A stretch of DNA of 64,000 bases from Abditibacterium sp. (lineage in GTDB: Bacteria > Armatimonadota > Abditibacteriia > Abditibacteriales > Abditibacteriaceae), in contig JAUJNG010000013.1 of the NCBI GenBank assembly GCA_030448265.1, positions 24,582 through 88,581 on the forward strand, written 5' to 3'. The position numbers and the translations under genes were made by a program. Positions 52,148 to 60,153 of the stretch are shown one piece after another. Below the pieces are notes generated by a model. That model saw only the letters and a program-made list of their open reading frames with translations, was not told where the DNA came from and did no database searches. Positions within the stretch are counted from its first letter, which is position 1. Every line of letters starts with the position of its first letter.

Positions 52148-52654
52148 ATGAAGCGCATTTGTATTGTTGGCACGTCTGGTGTGGGTAAAACCACCTTAGC
52201 TCAAATTCTATCTGAACGGTTTGAGTTACCTTTCATTGACTCCGACTCACTTTATTGGGAGTTCAACTGGCAACCAGCACCCCAAAATGTTTTGCAAGAT
52301 CGTGTTTTAAGCGCTACGTCTGGCGATGCGTGGATATTTGATGGCAATTATCTTTCGCTGCGCCGTCAGGTCTGGCAGCGTGCGGATACTGTCATCTGGT
52401 TGGATTTGTCTATCTCCGTTATCATCAGGCGCGTTGTGACACGCAATGTCAGACGCGCTATCCTGCGAAAAGAACTCTAGAATGGTAATCGGATGACCTG
52501 GCCAAGAGCTTGGTCAGGTGTGCGTCATTCGCTCTCTTCCTACCAAGAAAAGCGATACGATTATGCAGACTTGTTAGCTGAGTTTCCACACTTGCAACTT
52601 GTTCACTTGCGTTCCCCGCGTCAAGTGCAGCAATGGTTGCGACGCATGAGATAA
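52148..52654 (+). pseudogene. Adenylate kinase-like P-loop NTPase interrupted by an in-frame TAG
   Basis: The frame begins KRICIVGTSGVGKTTLAQIL (Walker A, about 8-16), with DSDSLYWEFNWQP and WIFDGNYLSLRRQVWQRAD, as in FlaR/adenylate kinase-like proteins that act on small molecules. At codon 111 a TAG (52478-52480) replaces what relatives suggest is TGG in the conserved ELWNGNR box. The frame stays open beyond it for 57 more codons with the expected family tail (SYQEKRYDYADLLAEFPHLQ, LRSPRQVQQWLR). Codon use is lower in GC than the flanks. Confidence 0.85.
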
Positions 52655-52670
52655 ACAGGCGTAATTGGAG

Positions 52671-53270
52671 TTAGCCGCTCAATACATCGCGCGTCACCGC
52701 AGCCGCTTCGCGCAGGGCGTAAAGCGCGCGTTTGTGCGGGCGCAGAACACTCCAGCCTTGCATTTCGGGCGAAGTCAAAGCGACCAGGCCGAATCTGGCG
52801 CAGTCGCGGCGACAGCGCCAGAGGTGAAAAGGCTGCGAAACCGCGATCACCTTCGCGCCGCGCGGCAACAGTGTGGCGGCGTTGCGCGCGTTTTCGCGCG
52901 TCGAAGTGGAAGTTTCCTCGCGCAAAATCGCGGTTGTGGGCACGCCCCATTTCTGGAGCAGCGCGGCTTGAACGGCGGCTTCGGCGGGCGGGAAATGGCC
53001 GATGCCGCCGGTGCAGACGATGACGGGTGCCAGGCCGCGCTGCCACAACTCAAAGGCATGATGAGTTCGCCCTCGCAAAAGCAGCGACGCCTGGCCGCTT
53101 TTGTTGACCCGCGCCCCAAAAATCACGATGGCATCGGCTTTTTGGGCGCGGTCGCGCGTGCCCCACGATACCAAAATCGCTCCCAAAATCGCGCCATAAA
53201 GCAGGGGCGCAGCCAAAACCAACAGCAGCAAAGCGTTGCGGCGCGATTTTTTCACTTGCGAAATGGACAT
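52671..53270 (-). CDS. YdcF/SanA-like DUF218 domain membrane protein
   Basis: The 199-residue protein has one N-terminal membrane helix (ALLLLVLAAPLLYGAILGAI) and a DUF218 domain: KADAIVIFGARVNKSGQAS, GRTHHAFELWQRGLAPVIVC with TGG, STSTRENARNAATLL, and VIAVSQPFHLWRCRRDC. Members such as SanA and ElyC act in envelope biogenesis, in some cases affecting peptidoglycan lipid carrier levels. Position next to an M23 peptidase fits an envelope role. ATG 53270 is chosen because the inverted repeat begins 3 bases upstream. Confidence 0.87.
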   Translation of the reverse strand: MSISQVKKSRRNALLLLVLAAPLLYGAILGAILVSWGTRDRAQKADAIVIFGARVNKSGQASLLLRGRTHHAFELWQRGLAPVIVCTGGIGHFPPAEAAVQAALLQKWGVPTTAILREETSTSTRENARNAATLLPRGAKVIAVSQPFHLWRCRRDCARFGLVALTSPEMQGWSVLRPHKRALYALREAAAVTRDVLSG

Positions 53271-53272
53271 GA

Positions 53273-53446
53273 GCCGACGGGGATATAAAATCCCCGCCTG
53301 AGGAGCCTTCGGCTGGTCGTGTTTCGCACGCTTCCACACCATAACGACAACCCCTTTTGCGCCTGGGCACCAGGCAGGTGCCCCGAAGCGTGCGAAGCAC
53401 GACCAGCCGCAGGCTCTCCAGGCGGGGATTTTATATCCCCGTCGGC
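53273..53446. repeat. Long inverted repeat built on GGGATATAAAATCCCC blocks
   Basis: The left arm GCCGACGGGGATATAAAATC... and the right arm ending in its complement include inner matched blocks GGCTGGTCGTG and CGCACGCTTC. The central part has a second mini-palindrome (GCCTGGGCACCAGGC). Total span is 174 bases, in the gap between the YdcF-like and M23 genes. Confidence 0.9.
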
Positions 53447-53463
53447 TTTACTGACTGAGAATC

Positions 53464-54332
53464 CTAAAATTGCAGTCCGCGCGCCACGATGCGATTGGGA
53501 TCGACCGGCTCCCAGCCCACGCGCACTTCCCAGTGCAGATGCGCGCCAGTTACGAATCCCGTGGCGCCCACCAGCCCGATGCGCTGGCCTTTAGCCACGC
53601 TTTGACCCTCGCTCACTTCGCGTTTGGAAAGGTGCATATAAAGCGAGAACACGTTGCAGCCGTGATCCACCACGATGCAATTGCCGCGCAGCGCAGGCAG
53701 ATAGGCGCTCAAAACCACGCGGCCCCCGTTGGTGGCCAGAACGGGCGCTCCGCCAGGCGCTTTGATGTCGGCGCCGTTGTGCTGGCCCCACCATTTGCCG
53801 TTGACGTAGCGCCGCCGTCCGTAGGCCGAAGTTGCCGCGCCGCGCGTCGGTGTGATCCAGGAGCCGCTCCACAACGGCGCGCCGTAGGAATTTTTCATCT
53901 TCGACTGCACCAGAAGTTTTTCGGCTCGCAGTGCGCCTTTGTTATTCATTTTGGCCGCCGTCGCGCGATTTTTCATCGTGATGCGCTGCGTGGGATAATA
54001 GCGCGCTTTGGCGGCGACGGTGGCGCGTAAAATCTGCTCGCCGCGATTGGTTTGCACCCGCGCCGCGAGCGGAAACTGCCGCCGCTGCGGTCGAAGGGAA
54101 AGCCGACGAAAGCGCGCGCCGAACCGTCTTCGCGCGCGACGAATTTGACCTGCGCGGTGTCGAACGCCGCCATGCCGACGGCGCTGATTTTCTCGCCGGA
54201 GGCGGGGTAAATCGTCAGGCTGAGAACATCGCCAGGCTGGGGATTTTGCGGCGCGATTTGCAGCGTCGCAGCGTGGCAAAGCGAAACGCTGGAGAGGGAA
54301 AAAGCCAGCAGAGAAAGGATTTTCAATTTCAT
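53464..54332 (-). pseudogene. M23-family peptidoglycan endopeptidase with one frameshift
   Basis: The N-terminal frame (from 54332) gives a signal peptide (ILSLLAFSLSSVSLCHA) and a beta-sandwich (PGDVLSLTIYPASGEKISAV). Near 54073 the frame changes, apparently by loss of one T in a T run, and continues in another phase. That phase holds linker strands and an M23 domain: NGADIKAPGGAPVLATNGGR, NCIVVDHGCNVFSLYMHLSK, and GAHLHWEVRVGWEPVDP. H-x(n)-D and HLH zinc ligands are visible. With the indel repaired the protein would have about 288 residues. Given a single indel, an error in the sequence is quite possible. Confidence 0.82.
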
Positions 54333-54550
54333 TTTTTCTTCGGTTTTGCCTCGCGCGCGGCAGCAGCCTCTTGTTCGATTTTTTCGAGTTTGCGGGCGCG
54401 CTGCAAGCCTTGCAGCACCAGTTTGCGCGTCCAGGCGGCCTGCGAGGTGCCGGTATTTTCGGCGAAGCGTTTGAGGTCTTCGTAGTCGTCTTTTTTGAGC
54501 AAAACGATGACGCCGTGTTTGAGGCGCTCGTCGGGAAGGAGTTTTCGCAT
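54329..54550 (-). CDS. Small ribbon-helix-helix-like protein
   Basis: The 73-residue protein has a short beta-like strand (HGVIVLLKKDDYEDL) followed by two helices (KRFAENTGTSQAAWTRKLVL) in the ribbon-helix-helix pattern, and a basic coiled-coil tail ending KPKKK. Such proteins are usually DNA-binding regulators. Its stop overlaps the M23 start by four bases, so it is co-translated with the peptidase. The pairing is unusual and the target is unknown. Confidence 0.65.
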   Translation of the reverse strand: MRKLLPDERLKHGVIVLLKKDDYEDLKRFAENTGTSQAAWTRKLVLQGLQRARKLEKIEQEAAAAREAKPKKK

Positions 54551-54590
54551 TTTTATGGTTGGAGTTGGGAGGTTTTCCCGCGCTATGCGC

Positions 54591-54740
54591 GGCCCTCACC
54601 CGTCGCTTCGCGCCACCCTCTCCCGCAAGCGGGAGAAGGACACACTCTGACTCTCGTGATTTCACTGCTTGGATGGCGTTGCGCGCTTTGTCCTTCTCCC
54701 GCTTGCGGGAGAGGGTGGCGCGAAGCGACGGGTGAGGGCC
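54591..54740. repeat. Long inverted repeat, 52-bp perfect arms (longest in the window)
   Basis: Arms at 54591-54642 and 54689-54740 are perfect complements (GGCCCTCACCCGTCGCTTCG, then CGCCACCCTCTCCCGCAAGC and GGGAGAAGGACA). Pairing continues weakly outward (CCCGC / GCGGGG). The CTCTCCCGCAAGCGGGAGA core is itself palindromic and related to the repeat at 58621. Confidence 0.93.
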
Positions 54741-54764
54741 GCCGCAGGCGGGGATGGTCTCAAT

Positions 54765-56537
54765 TTACACCGAATCCCCATATTTCTCGGCCACGACGCG
54801 GCGTTTCACTTTGAGCGTCGGCGTCAGTTCACCGTTTTGGGTCGAAAAGGCTTCGGGCAGCAAAACGATTTTGCGAATCTTTTCGAAATCCGCCAGATCG
54901 GTGGTTTGCGACTCCACTTCACCTTGAAAAAGCCGCGTCACCGAGGCTTCTTTGATCAAAGCCGCGTCGTCTCCGATGCCCAGATTTTCTTTCGCGGCCC
55001 ATTCGTGCAGGGTCGCAAAATTGGGCACTAAGAGCGCCGTGACGGCTTTTTGACTGTCGCCCAGCAGAACCGCCTGCGCGATGTAGCGCGATTCCTGAAG
55101 CCGAATTTCAATCGGCTGCGGCGCCACTTTTTTGCCGTTGGCCAAAACCAAAAGGTCTTTTTTGCGGTCGGTAATTTTCAAATTTCCGTTTTCCAGAGTT
55201 CCGATATCGCCGGTGTGAAACCAGCCGTCGGGGTCGATGGCGGCGGCGTTTTCGGCGGGTTTTTCCCAGTAGCCTTTCATGCGGCAGGCGCCGCGCGTCA
55301 GAATTTCGCCATCCTCGGCAATTTTGACTTCCACGCCAGGAAGCGGCGGGCCGACCGTGCCCAGAACCGGTTTCCCTGGCAAATTGACGGCGATCACCGG
55401 CGAAGTTTCGGTGAGGCCGTAGCCTTCGAGGATTTCCAGCCCGACGCCCAGAAAAAGCGCGCCCAGTTCCGCCGACATCGGCGCGCCGCCCGAAATGAAA
55501 TGCTTCAAACGCCCACCAAATCGCTCGCGGATTTTGGAGTAAACCAGGCGATTATAAAGCGCGAATTTGATTTTTTCGCCGAAGGACAACGCGGGTGCGC
55601 CCGCGGTGCCGCCTTTGAAGCGTCCGGCTTTGATGGCAAGATCGAGAGCCGCGAAATAGGCGGCGCGTTTTTCCTGGGGCACGCCGGTCGCGCTCAACAG
55701 TTTCTCGCGCGACGATTCGTAGAGGCGCGGCACGCACGCCATCATGGTGGGGCGCACTTCGACCAGATTTTTATCGACGGTGAAAAGGCTTTCGCAGTAG
55801 GCGATGCTCGCGCCCAGTCGAAGCGGCAAAAAGTGACCGGCGAGGCGTTCGTAAACGTGGGCGAGCGGCAAAAACGACAGAAAAACCTCGTTTTCGTCGA
55901 GGTGCGGCGCGATTTCAATGATGCCCTGCGCGTTCGCGATGAAATTGCGATGACTCAGCATCACGCCTTTGGGTTCGCCCGTCGTGCCCGAAGTGTAAAT
56001 GATGGTCGCGGTGTCGTTGGGCATGGCGGCGGGCCACGTCGCCTCGTAGATTCCGATTTTTTCGTCCAGAAACGCCGCGCCTTCGCGTTCTAAATCGGCG
56101 ATTTGCGCGAACGTCCAGACGTGTTCCAGTTCGGGCAATTCGGCGCGAATTTCTTCGATTTTGGCACTCTGTTTCTCGTCGGAAACGAAAATGGCGCTCG
56201 CGCCGCAGTCGGCGAGGATGGTTTTGATTTGAACGGCGGGGAGCGTGGCGAACATCGGCACCAAAATGAGGCCGCACATCTGCGCCGCGAGATCGACAAG
56301 CGCCCATTCAATCGCGTTTTCGCCCACGATGGCGACGCGCGTGCCGCGCTCCAAATCGAGTTTCAAAAATGCGCCCGACAGATGCCGCACGCGAGTTGCG
56401 ATTTGCGCGTAAGTCGAAAACTCGTATTGCTTGGAATTTTTGTTTTTCTGGCCGAGGTAAGGCCGCGCCGCGAAGTTCGCAAAAGCGCGATGCGCCATTT
56501 CCGGCAAAGTGGCGGGGGCTTTGGTTGGATCGAACAC
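54765..56537 (-). CDS. AMP-dependent long-chain acyl-CoA synthetase-like ligase
   Basis: The 590-residue protein has the ANL superfamily motifs: TATIIYTSGTTGEPKGVMLS (P-loop, A3), LAHVYERLAGHFLP, GYGLTETSPVIAVN (A5), DPDGWFHTGDIG (A7), and ITDRKKDLLVLANGKKVAPQ (A8). The catalytic Lys near the C terminus lies in LTPTLKVKRRVV. It activates fatty acids with ATP and CoA. GTG 56537 is used so that the gene does not overlap the zinc-ribbon gene; an in-frame extension upstream lacks family similarity. Confidence 0.92.
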   Translation of the reverse strand: MFDPTKAPATLPEMAHRAFANFAARPYLGQKNKNSKQYEFSTYAQIATRVRHLSGAFLKLDLERGTRVAIVGENAIEWALVDLAAQMCGLILVPMFATLPAVQIKTILADCGASAIFVSDEKQSAKIEEIRAELPELEHVWTFAQIADLEREGAAFLDEKIGIYEATWPAAMPNDTATIIYTSGTTGEPKGVMLSHRNFIANAQGIIEIAPHLDENEVFLSFLPLAHVYERLAGHFLPLRLGASIAYCESLFTVDKNLVEVRPTMMACVPRLYESSREKLLSATGVPQEKRAAYFAALDLAIKAGRFKGGTAGAPALSFGEKIKFALYNRLVYSKIRERFGGRLKHFISGGAPMSAELGALFLGVGLEILEGYGLTETSPVIAVNLPGKPVLGTVGPPLPGVEVKIAEDGEILTRGACRMKGYWEKPAENAAAIDPDGWFHTGDIGTLENGNLKITDRKKDLLVLANGKKVAPQPIEIRLQESRYIAQAVLLGDSQKAVTALLVPNFATLHEWAAKENLGIGDDAALIKEASVTRLFQGEVESQTTDLADFEKIRKIVLLPEAFSTQNGELTPTLKVKRRVVAEKYGDSV

Positions 56538-56565
56538 GAAGACAATTTTAGCGTGCCGCGCGACA

Positions 56566-56928
56566 TCAGGGACGCGCCCAAGTGATCCAGAGGATGAAAT
56601 AAAAGAAGAACGAAACCCCAATCGAACTTAGAACCACCGCCCACACCAGTGATTTCTGCTCTTTTTCGGAGTTGTTGCGGGCATGATAAAGCGCGGCGGG
56701 ACAATCGCACCAGGGCAGCAACTCCTGGCATTTGGAACAGGAGCGGCGCGCATAAACATTGAACGTCGCGCAGCGCGGACACTTTTCGCCCAACTCGGAA
56801 GCGACGCCATCGGCCCAGGGCAAAACCGTGCTGCAATTGTCGCACCTCGTTTTGGAGTAGAGGCTGCTCCCTTTGCAGTAACGGCAAATTCCCGTTGCGT
56901 CACCATGTTGGAGGTTGAAGAGATCCAT
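56566..56928 (-). CDS. Multi-zinc-ribbon protein with C-terminal membrane helix
   Basis: The 120-residue protein has four CxxC pairs (C15/C18, C29/C32, C50/C53, C64/C67) plus CDC at 74-76, consistent with two zinc ribbons facing the cytoplasm. A single hydrophobic helix (LVWAVVLSSIGVSFFFYFIL, about 94-113) follows. It resembles the zinc-ribbon proteins with a tail anchor found in many genomes, and no function is established. It lies between glutamine synthetase and the acyl-CoA ligase, 12 bases from glnA's stop. Confidence 0.7.
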   Translation of the reverse strand: MDLFNLQHGDATGICRYCKGSSLYSKTRCDNCSTVLPWADGVASELGEKCPRCATFNVYARRSCSKCQELLPWCDCPAALYHARNNSEKEQKSLVWAVVLSSIGVSFFFYFILWITWARP

Positions 56929-56940
56929 CGAATTAAAGCT

Positions 56941-58374
56941 TTACAGAATGCCCAGATACCTGTCTAATTCGTATTCATGCACCTGGGAGCGATAATTTTC
57001 CCACTCGATGCACTTATTGGCGATGAATTTCTCGAACAAAACATCACCCAACACGCGGCGCGCGAGTTCGCTTTCGCGCGCCGCGCTGATGGCTTCATTT
57101 AAATCGGCGGGCAATACCGGCGCATTCTTATCCATTTCGGTGGGCAGTTCGTAGCCGTTTTGAATGCCTTCGAGTCCCGCCGCCAACAGCAGCGCGAAGA
57201 CCAGATAGGGATTGCAGGCGGCGTCGGGCGAGCGGTATTCGATGCGGCGGCTCGCATCGCGGCCTGGCTTGAAAGAGGGCACGCGAATCAGGTCGGCGCG
57301 GTTTCGCATCGCCCATGTTACGCGCGTGGGCGCCTCGAAACCTGGCACCAGTCGTTTGTAGGAGTTGACCCACTGGTTGGTGAATAAAGTCAGTTCGCGC
57401 GCGTGGCGCAAAAGTCCCGCGATGTATTGGCGCGCGATGGGCGAGAGATGGTCGGCGTCTTTCTTGTCGAAAAAGGCGTTTTTGCCGCCTTGAAACAGGC
57501 TCATGTTGACGTGCATTCCCGAACCGTTGGCATGGGCCGAGGGTTTGGGCATGAAGGTGGCGAAACAGCCGCTTTCCGCCGCGATTTCCTTCACCACCAG
57601 GCGAAACGTCATCAGCGAATCGGCCATCGTGAGCGCGTCGGTGTAGCGCAGGTCGATTTCGTGCTGCGAGGGCGCGCCTTCGTGATGGCTCGATTCGACG
57701 CCGATTTCCATTTTCTCCAACGTCAGCGCGGTTTTGCGACGCAGAGGCGTGGCGACATCCATTGGGGTGAGGTCGAAATAGTTGCCTTTGTCGAGCGGTT
57801 CGGGGCGAAGCGGTTCGCCTTCTTTGGGCTGTTTGAAATAGAAAAATTCGACTTCGGGGCCGACGTAGAAGGTGTAGCCCAACTCCCCCGCGATTTTGAG
57901 CTGGCGCTTGAGAATGAAGCGCGGGTCGGCCTGGGTGGGCGCGCCGCCTGGCTCCATGATGTCGCAAAACATCCGCGCCACGTTGCCCTCGCCGCCTGCG
58001 AAAGGCAAGAGGGAAAAAGTGTTGGGATCGGGCAAAGCGATCATATCGCTTTCGTCCTGGCGCGCGAAGCCCTCGATGGCGCCGCCGTCGAAGGTGACGC
58101 CTTCTTCGAGCGCCGTATCGAGTTCTTCGGTGATGATGGCGACGCTTTTGAGCATCCCCAGAATATCGGTGAACCAGAGTTGCACGAACTTGACGTTGCG
58201 TTCCTGAGCGGCGCGCAGCACGAAATCTATGCTTTTTTGCTCGTCTTTGTTGAAACCGCGATTGCTCTTGCTTGGCATCGTGTCGTCGTCCGTTGCGGGG
58301 GAAGTTGCGGGCGACTCGGAGATGCCGCCTGGGTCGGGAGAAAGAGGAATGGGCGAGTTGTCGGACGCGGGCAT
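56941..58374 (-). CDS. glnA: Type I glutamine synthetase
   Basis: The 477-residue protein has the GS-I signature blocks: FVQLWFTDILGMLKSVAI, VTFDGGAIEGFARQDESDM, YVGPEVEFFYF, MEIGVESSHHEGAPSQHEID, TFMPKPSAHANGSGMHVNMS (ATP-site H and N), LVPGFEAPTRVTWAMRNRAD and RIEYRSPDAACNPYLVFALL. It makes glutamine from glutamate and ammonia. The usual FDGSSI reads FDGGAI here. The adenylylation Tyr box of enteric GS (NLYDLP) is absent, so regulation is probably by feedback. A 33-residue disordered N-terminal extension precedes MPSKSNRGF. Confidence 0.94.
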   Translation of the reverse strand: MPASDNSPIPLSPDPGGISESPATSPATDDDTMPSKSNRGFNKDEQKSIDFVLRAAQERNVKFVQLWFTDILGMLKSVAIITEELDTALEEGVTFDGGAIEGFARQDESDMIALPDPNTFSLLPFAGGEGNVARMFCDIMEPGGAPTQADPRFILKRQLKIAGELGYTFYVGPEVEFFYFKQPKEGEPLRPEPLDKGNYFDLTPMDVATPLRRKTALTLEKMEIGVESSHHEGAPSQHEIDLRYTDALTMADSLMTFRLVVKEIAAESGCFATFMPKPSAHANGSGMHVNMSLFQGGKNAFFDKKDADHLSPIARQYIAGLLRHARELTLFTNQWVNSYKRLVPGFEAPTRVTWAMRNRADLIRVPSFKPGRDASRRIEYRSPDAACNPYLVFALLLAAGLEGIQNGYELPTEMDKNAPVLPADLNEAISAARESELARRVLGDVLFEKFIANKCIEWENYRSQVHEYELDRYLGIL

Positions 58375-58620
58375 GAAAAAATCGACTCCAGAAGAAACAC
58401 AAAAAGCGAGTTGTCGCCCGCCATTTCCCGATGGAATAATGTGCGGAAACGACTCGCCTGAGAGTTTAACTGGGGACGGCGCCGCGTCTGAAATCCGTTT
58501 GGGTCATGGGTCAAAACGCCGACAACCATTCTACGCCGCGATTGTTTCACCCAGGTTTCTCGACGGTAAACACTGAAAAGCCGCCGTGTTGAATGGCGAT
58601 TTCAGGCAGCTTTTGCGGGG

Positions 58621-58764
58621 GCTGACCGGTTCCCTCTCCGCTTGCGGGAAGGGTTAGGGAGGGGCCAAACGCGACCAGGTTTGAGTTTTGGAGTTTTCAA
58701 ACTGGAAATCTTCTGCGTTAGACCACCCTAACCCTCCCCGCAAGCGGAGAGGGAACCGGTCAGC
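58621..58764. repeat. Long inverted repeat, 39-bp arms (GACCGGTTCCCTCTCC family)
   Basis: GCTGACCGGTTCCCTCTCCG... pairs with a right arm ending ACCGGTCAGC, with about one mismatch. The loop (58660-58725) contains CAAACTGG and GTTTGAGTTTTGG strings but no strong inner stem. The first 16 bases match the small repeat at 38612. Confidence 0.9.
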
Positions 58765-58811
58765 ACTCGTCTCGCTGTTAAGTGGCGTTGAAAGTGTTTG
58801 ACTACGCCCCC

Positions 58812-59561
58812 ATGCAATCCCTTTCCGCCCTGCTCGACCTGTCGCACGATTTAGGCGAAGAATCTCGCGGCCTCGCCATTTTGGGCGAAGGCAACACCTC
58901 GATGCGCCTCGACGCCGAAACTTTTGTCGTCAAAGCCTCCGGTTCCTCGCTGGGAACGCTCGATGAATCGGGCGTGGCGCGCTGCCGTTTTGCCGATGTG
59001 ATGGCGCTGTTCGAGCGCGAAAACCTGAGCGACGACGACATCGAAACCGCACTGCTGGCGGCTCGAACATCGGAAACCGACCGCAAACCCTCGACCGAAG
59101 CGCTGTTTCACGCTTATTTGCTGGGATTGCCCGAAGTCGAGTTCGTGGGGCACACGCATCCGCAACGGGTCAACGCGCTCTTATGTTCGCCGCGCGCGGC
59201 AGATTTCGCGCTCAAGCGGATGTTTCCCGATGAAATCGTGTGTTGCGGCGCCGCGTCGGTGTTGGTGCCCTACGTCGATCCAGGCGTGCCGTTGGCGCGC
59301 CTCATTCGCGCCTACGTCGAAGAATACCGCGCCAGTTTCGCTCGCGTGCCGCGCGTGATTCTGCTCCAAAATCACGGCTTAATCGCACTGGGAAAAACGC
59401 CGCAGGCGGTTTTGGCCGCCACCCTCATGGCCGAAAAAGCCGCCACCATCTTCGCCGCCGCCGCCGCGATGGGCGGACCGACATTTCTCAGTCCCGAAAA
59501 TGTGGCTTACATCGCGGGCTGGACGGCGGAGCATTACCGCCAAAAAGTGCTGAATTTGTAG
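58812..59561 (+). CDS. Class II aldolase/adducin family protein
   Basis: The 249-residue protein matches class II aldolases: GEGNTSMRLDAETFVVKASG (phosphate-binding Gly/Thr loop), PSTEALFHAYLLG (catalytic Glu), FVGHTHPQRVNALLCSPRA (HxH zinc ligands), and VILLQNHGLIALGKTPQAV with the third His. Zinc-dependent members split fuculose-, rhamnulose- or ribulose-phosphate-type sugars; the substrate is unknown. The open frame extends to GTG 58782, but ATG 58812 gives the family N terminus. Confidence 0.88.
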   Translation: MQSLSALLDLSHDLGEESRGLAILGEGNTSMRLDAETFVVKASGSSLGTLDESGVARCRFADVMALFERENLSDDDIETALLAARTSETDRKPSTEALFHAYLLGLPEVEFVGHTHPQRVNALLCSPRAADFALKRMFPDEIVCCGAASVLVPYVDPGVPLARLIRAYVEEYRASFARVPRVILLQNHGLIALGKTPQAVLAATLMAEKAATIFAAAAAMGGPTFLSPENVAYIAGWTAEHYRQKVLNL

Positions 59562-59587
59562 GGAACTGAAGCCCAGGGAAGTGCAGC

Positions 59588-60046
59588 ATGAACTTTTCGA
59601 TTCGAGATGCCAGGCCCGATGATGCGCCCGCGATAGCCGATTTCAACCGGACTATGGCGCGTGAAACCGAAGCACGCGAGTTGGACGGGGCGACTGTGCT
59701 TGCGGGCGTGCAGAACGCGCTCGAAAACCCCGAAAGGGGCTTTTATCTGGTGGCCGACGACGAAAATGAGGCACCCGTCGGCGCGCTTTTGGTAACTTTC
59801 GAGTGGAGCGACTGGCGCAACGCGAATTTTTGGTGGATTCAAAGCGTTTATGTGACTACGCAGTGGCGCGGACGCGGCATTTTTCGCGCGCTCTACGTCG
59901 AAACCAAACGTCGCGCCCAAAACGACAGAAACGTCTGCGGCCTGCGGCTCTACGTCGAGCGCGACAACCACACTGCTCAAGCGGCTTATGCCAGATTGGG
60001 AATGCACGAAACGCCTTATCGCGTTTACGAAGCAGAGCTTGAGTAA
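59588..60046 (+). CDS. GNAT-family N-acetyltransferase
   Basis: The 152-residue protein has the GNAT core: SIRDARPDDAPAIADFNRTM, NFWWIQSVYVTTQWRGRGIF (motif A, acetyl-CoA loop QWRGRGI), and LYVERDNHTAQAAYARLGMH (motif B). It should acetylate an amine of unknown identity. It lies 26 bases after the class II aldolase gene and is probably co-transcribed with it. Confidence 0.92.
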   Translation: MNFSIRDARPDDAPAIADFNRTMARETEARELDGATVLAGVQNALENPERGFYLVADDENEAPVGALLVTFEWSDWRNANFWWIQSVYVTTQWRGRGIFRALYVETKRRAQNDRNVCGLRLYVERDNHTAQAAYARLGMHETPYRVYEAELE

Positions 60047-60053
60047 GAGGGAA

Positions 60054-60150
60054 TTCACACAAAGAACACAAAGGTCGCACAAAGAAGCACAAAGATTTTT
60101 CAAGAATTTCTTTGTGCTTCTTTGTGCGACCTTTGTGTTCTTTGTGTGAA
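60054..60150. repeat. Long inverted repeat, about 42-bp perfect arms (CACAAAGAACAC family)
   Basis: TTCACACAAAGAACACAAAG and GTCGCACAAAGAAGCACAAAGA pair perfectly with the right arm. The loop has only about 13 bases. It fills the gap between the GNAT stop and the mqnC stop, so it lies between convergent genes. Confidence 0.93.
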
Positions 60151-60153
60151 ATT

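Noticed and set aside
52478..52480. TAG read as pyrrolysine
   Set aside because: The position matches a tryptophan in the family, and no pyrrolysine genes or insertion element are visible.
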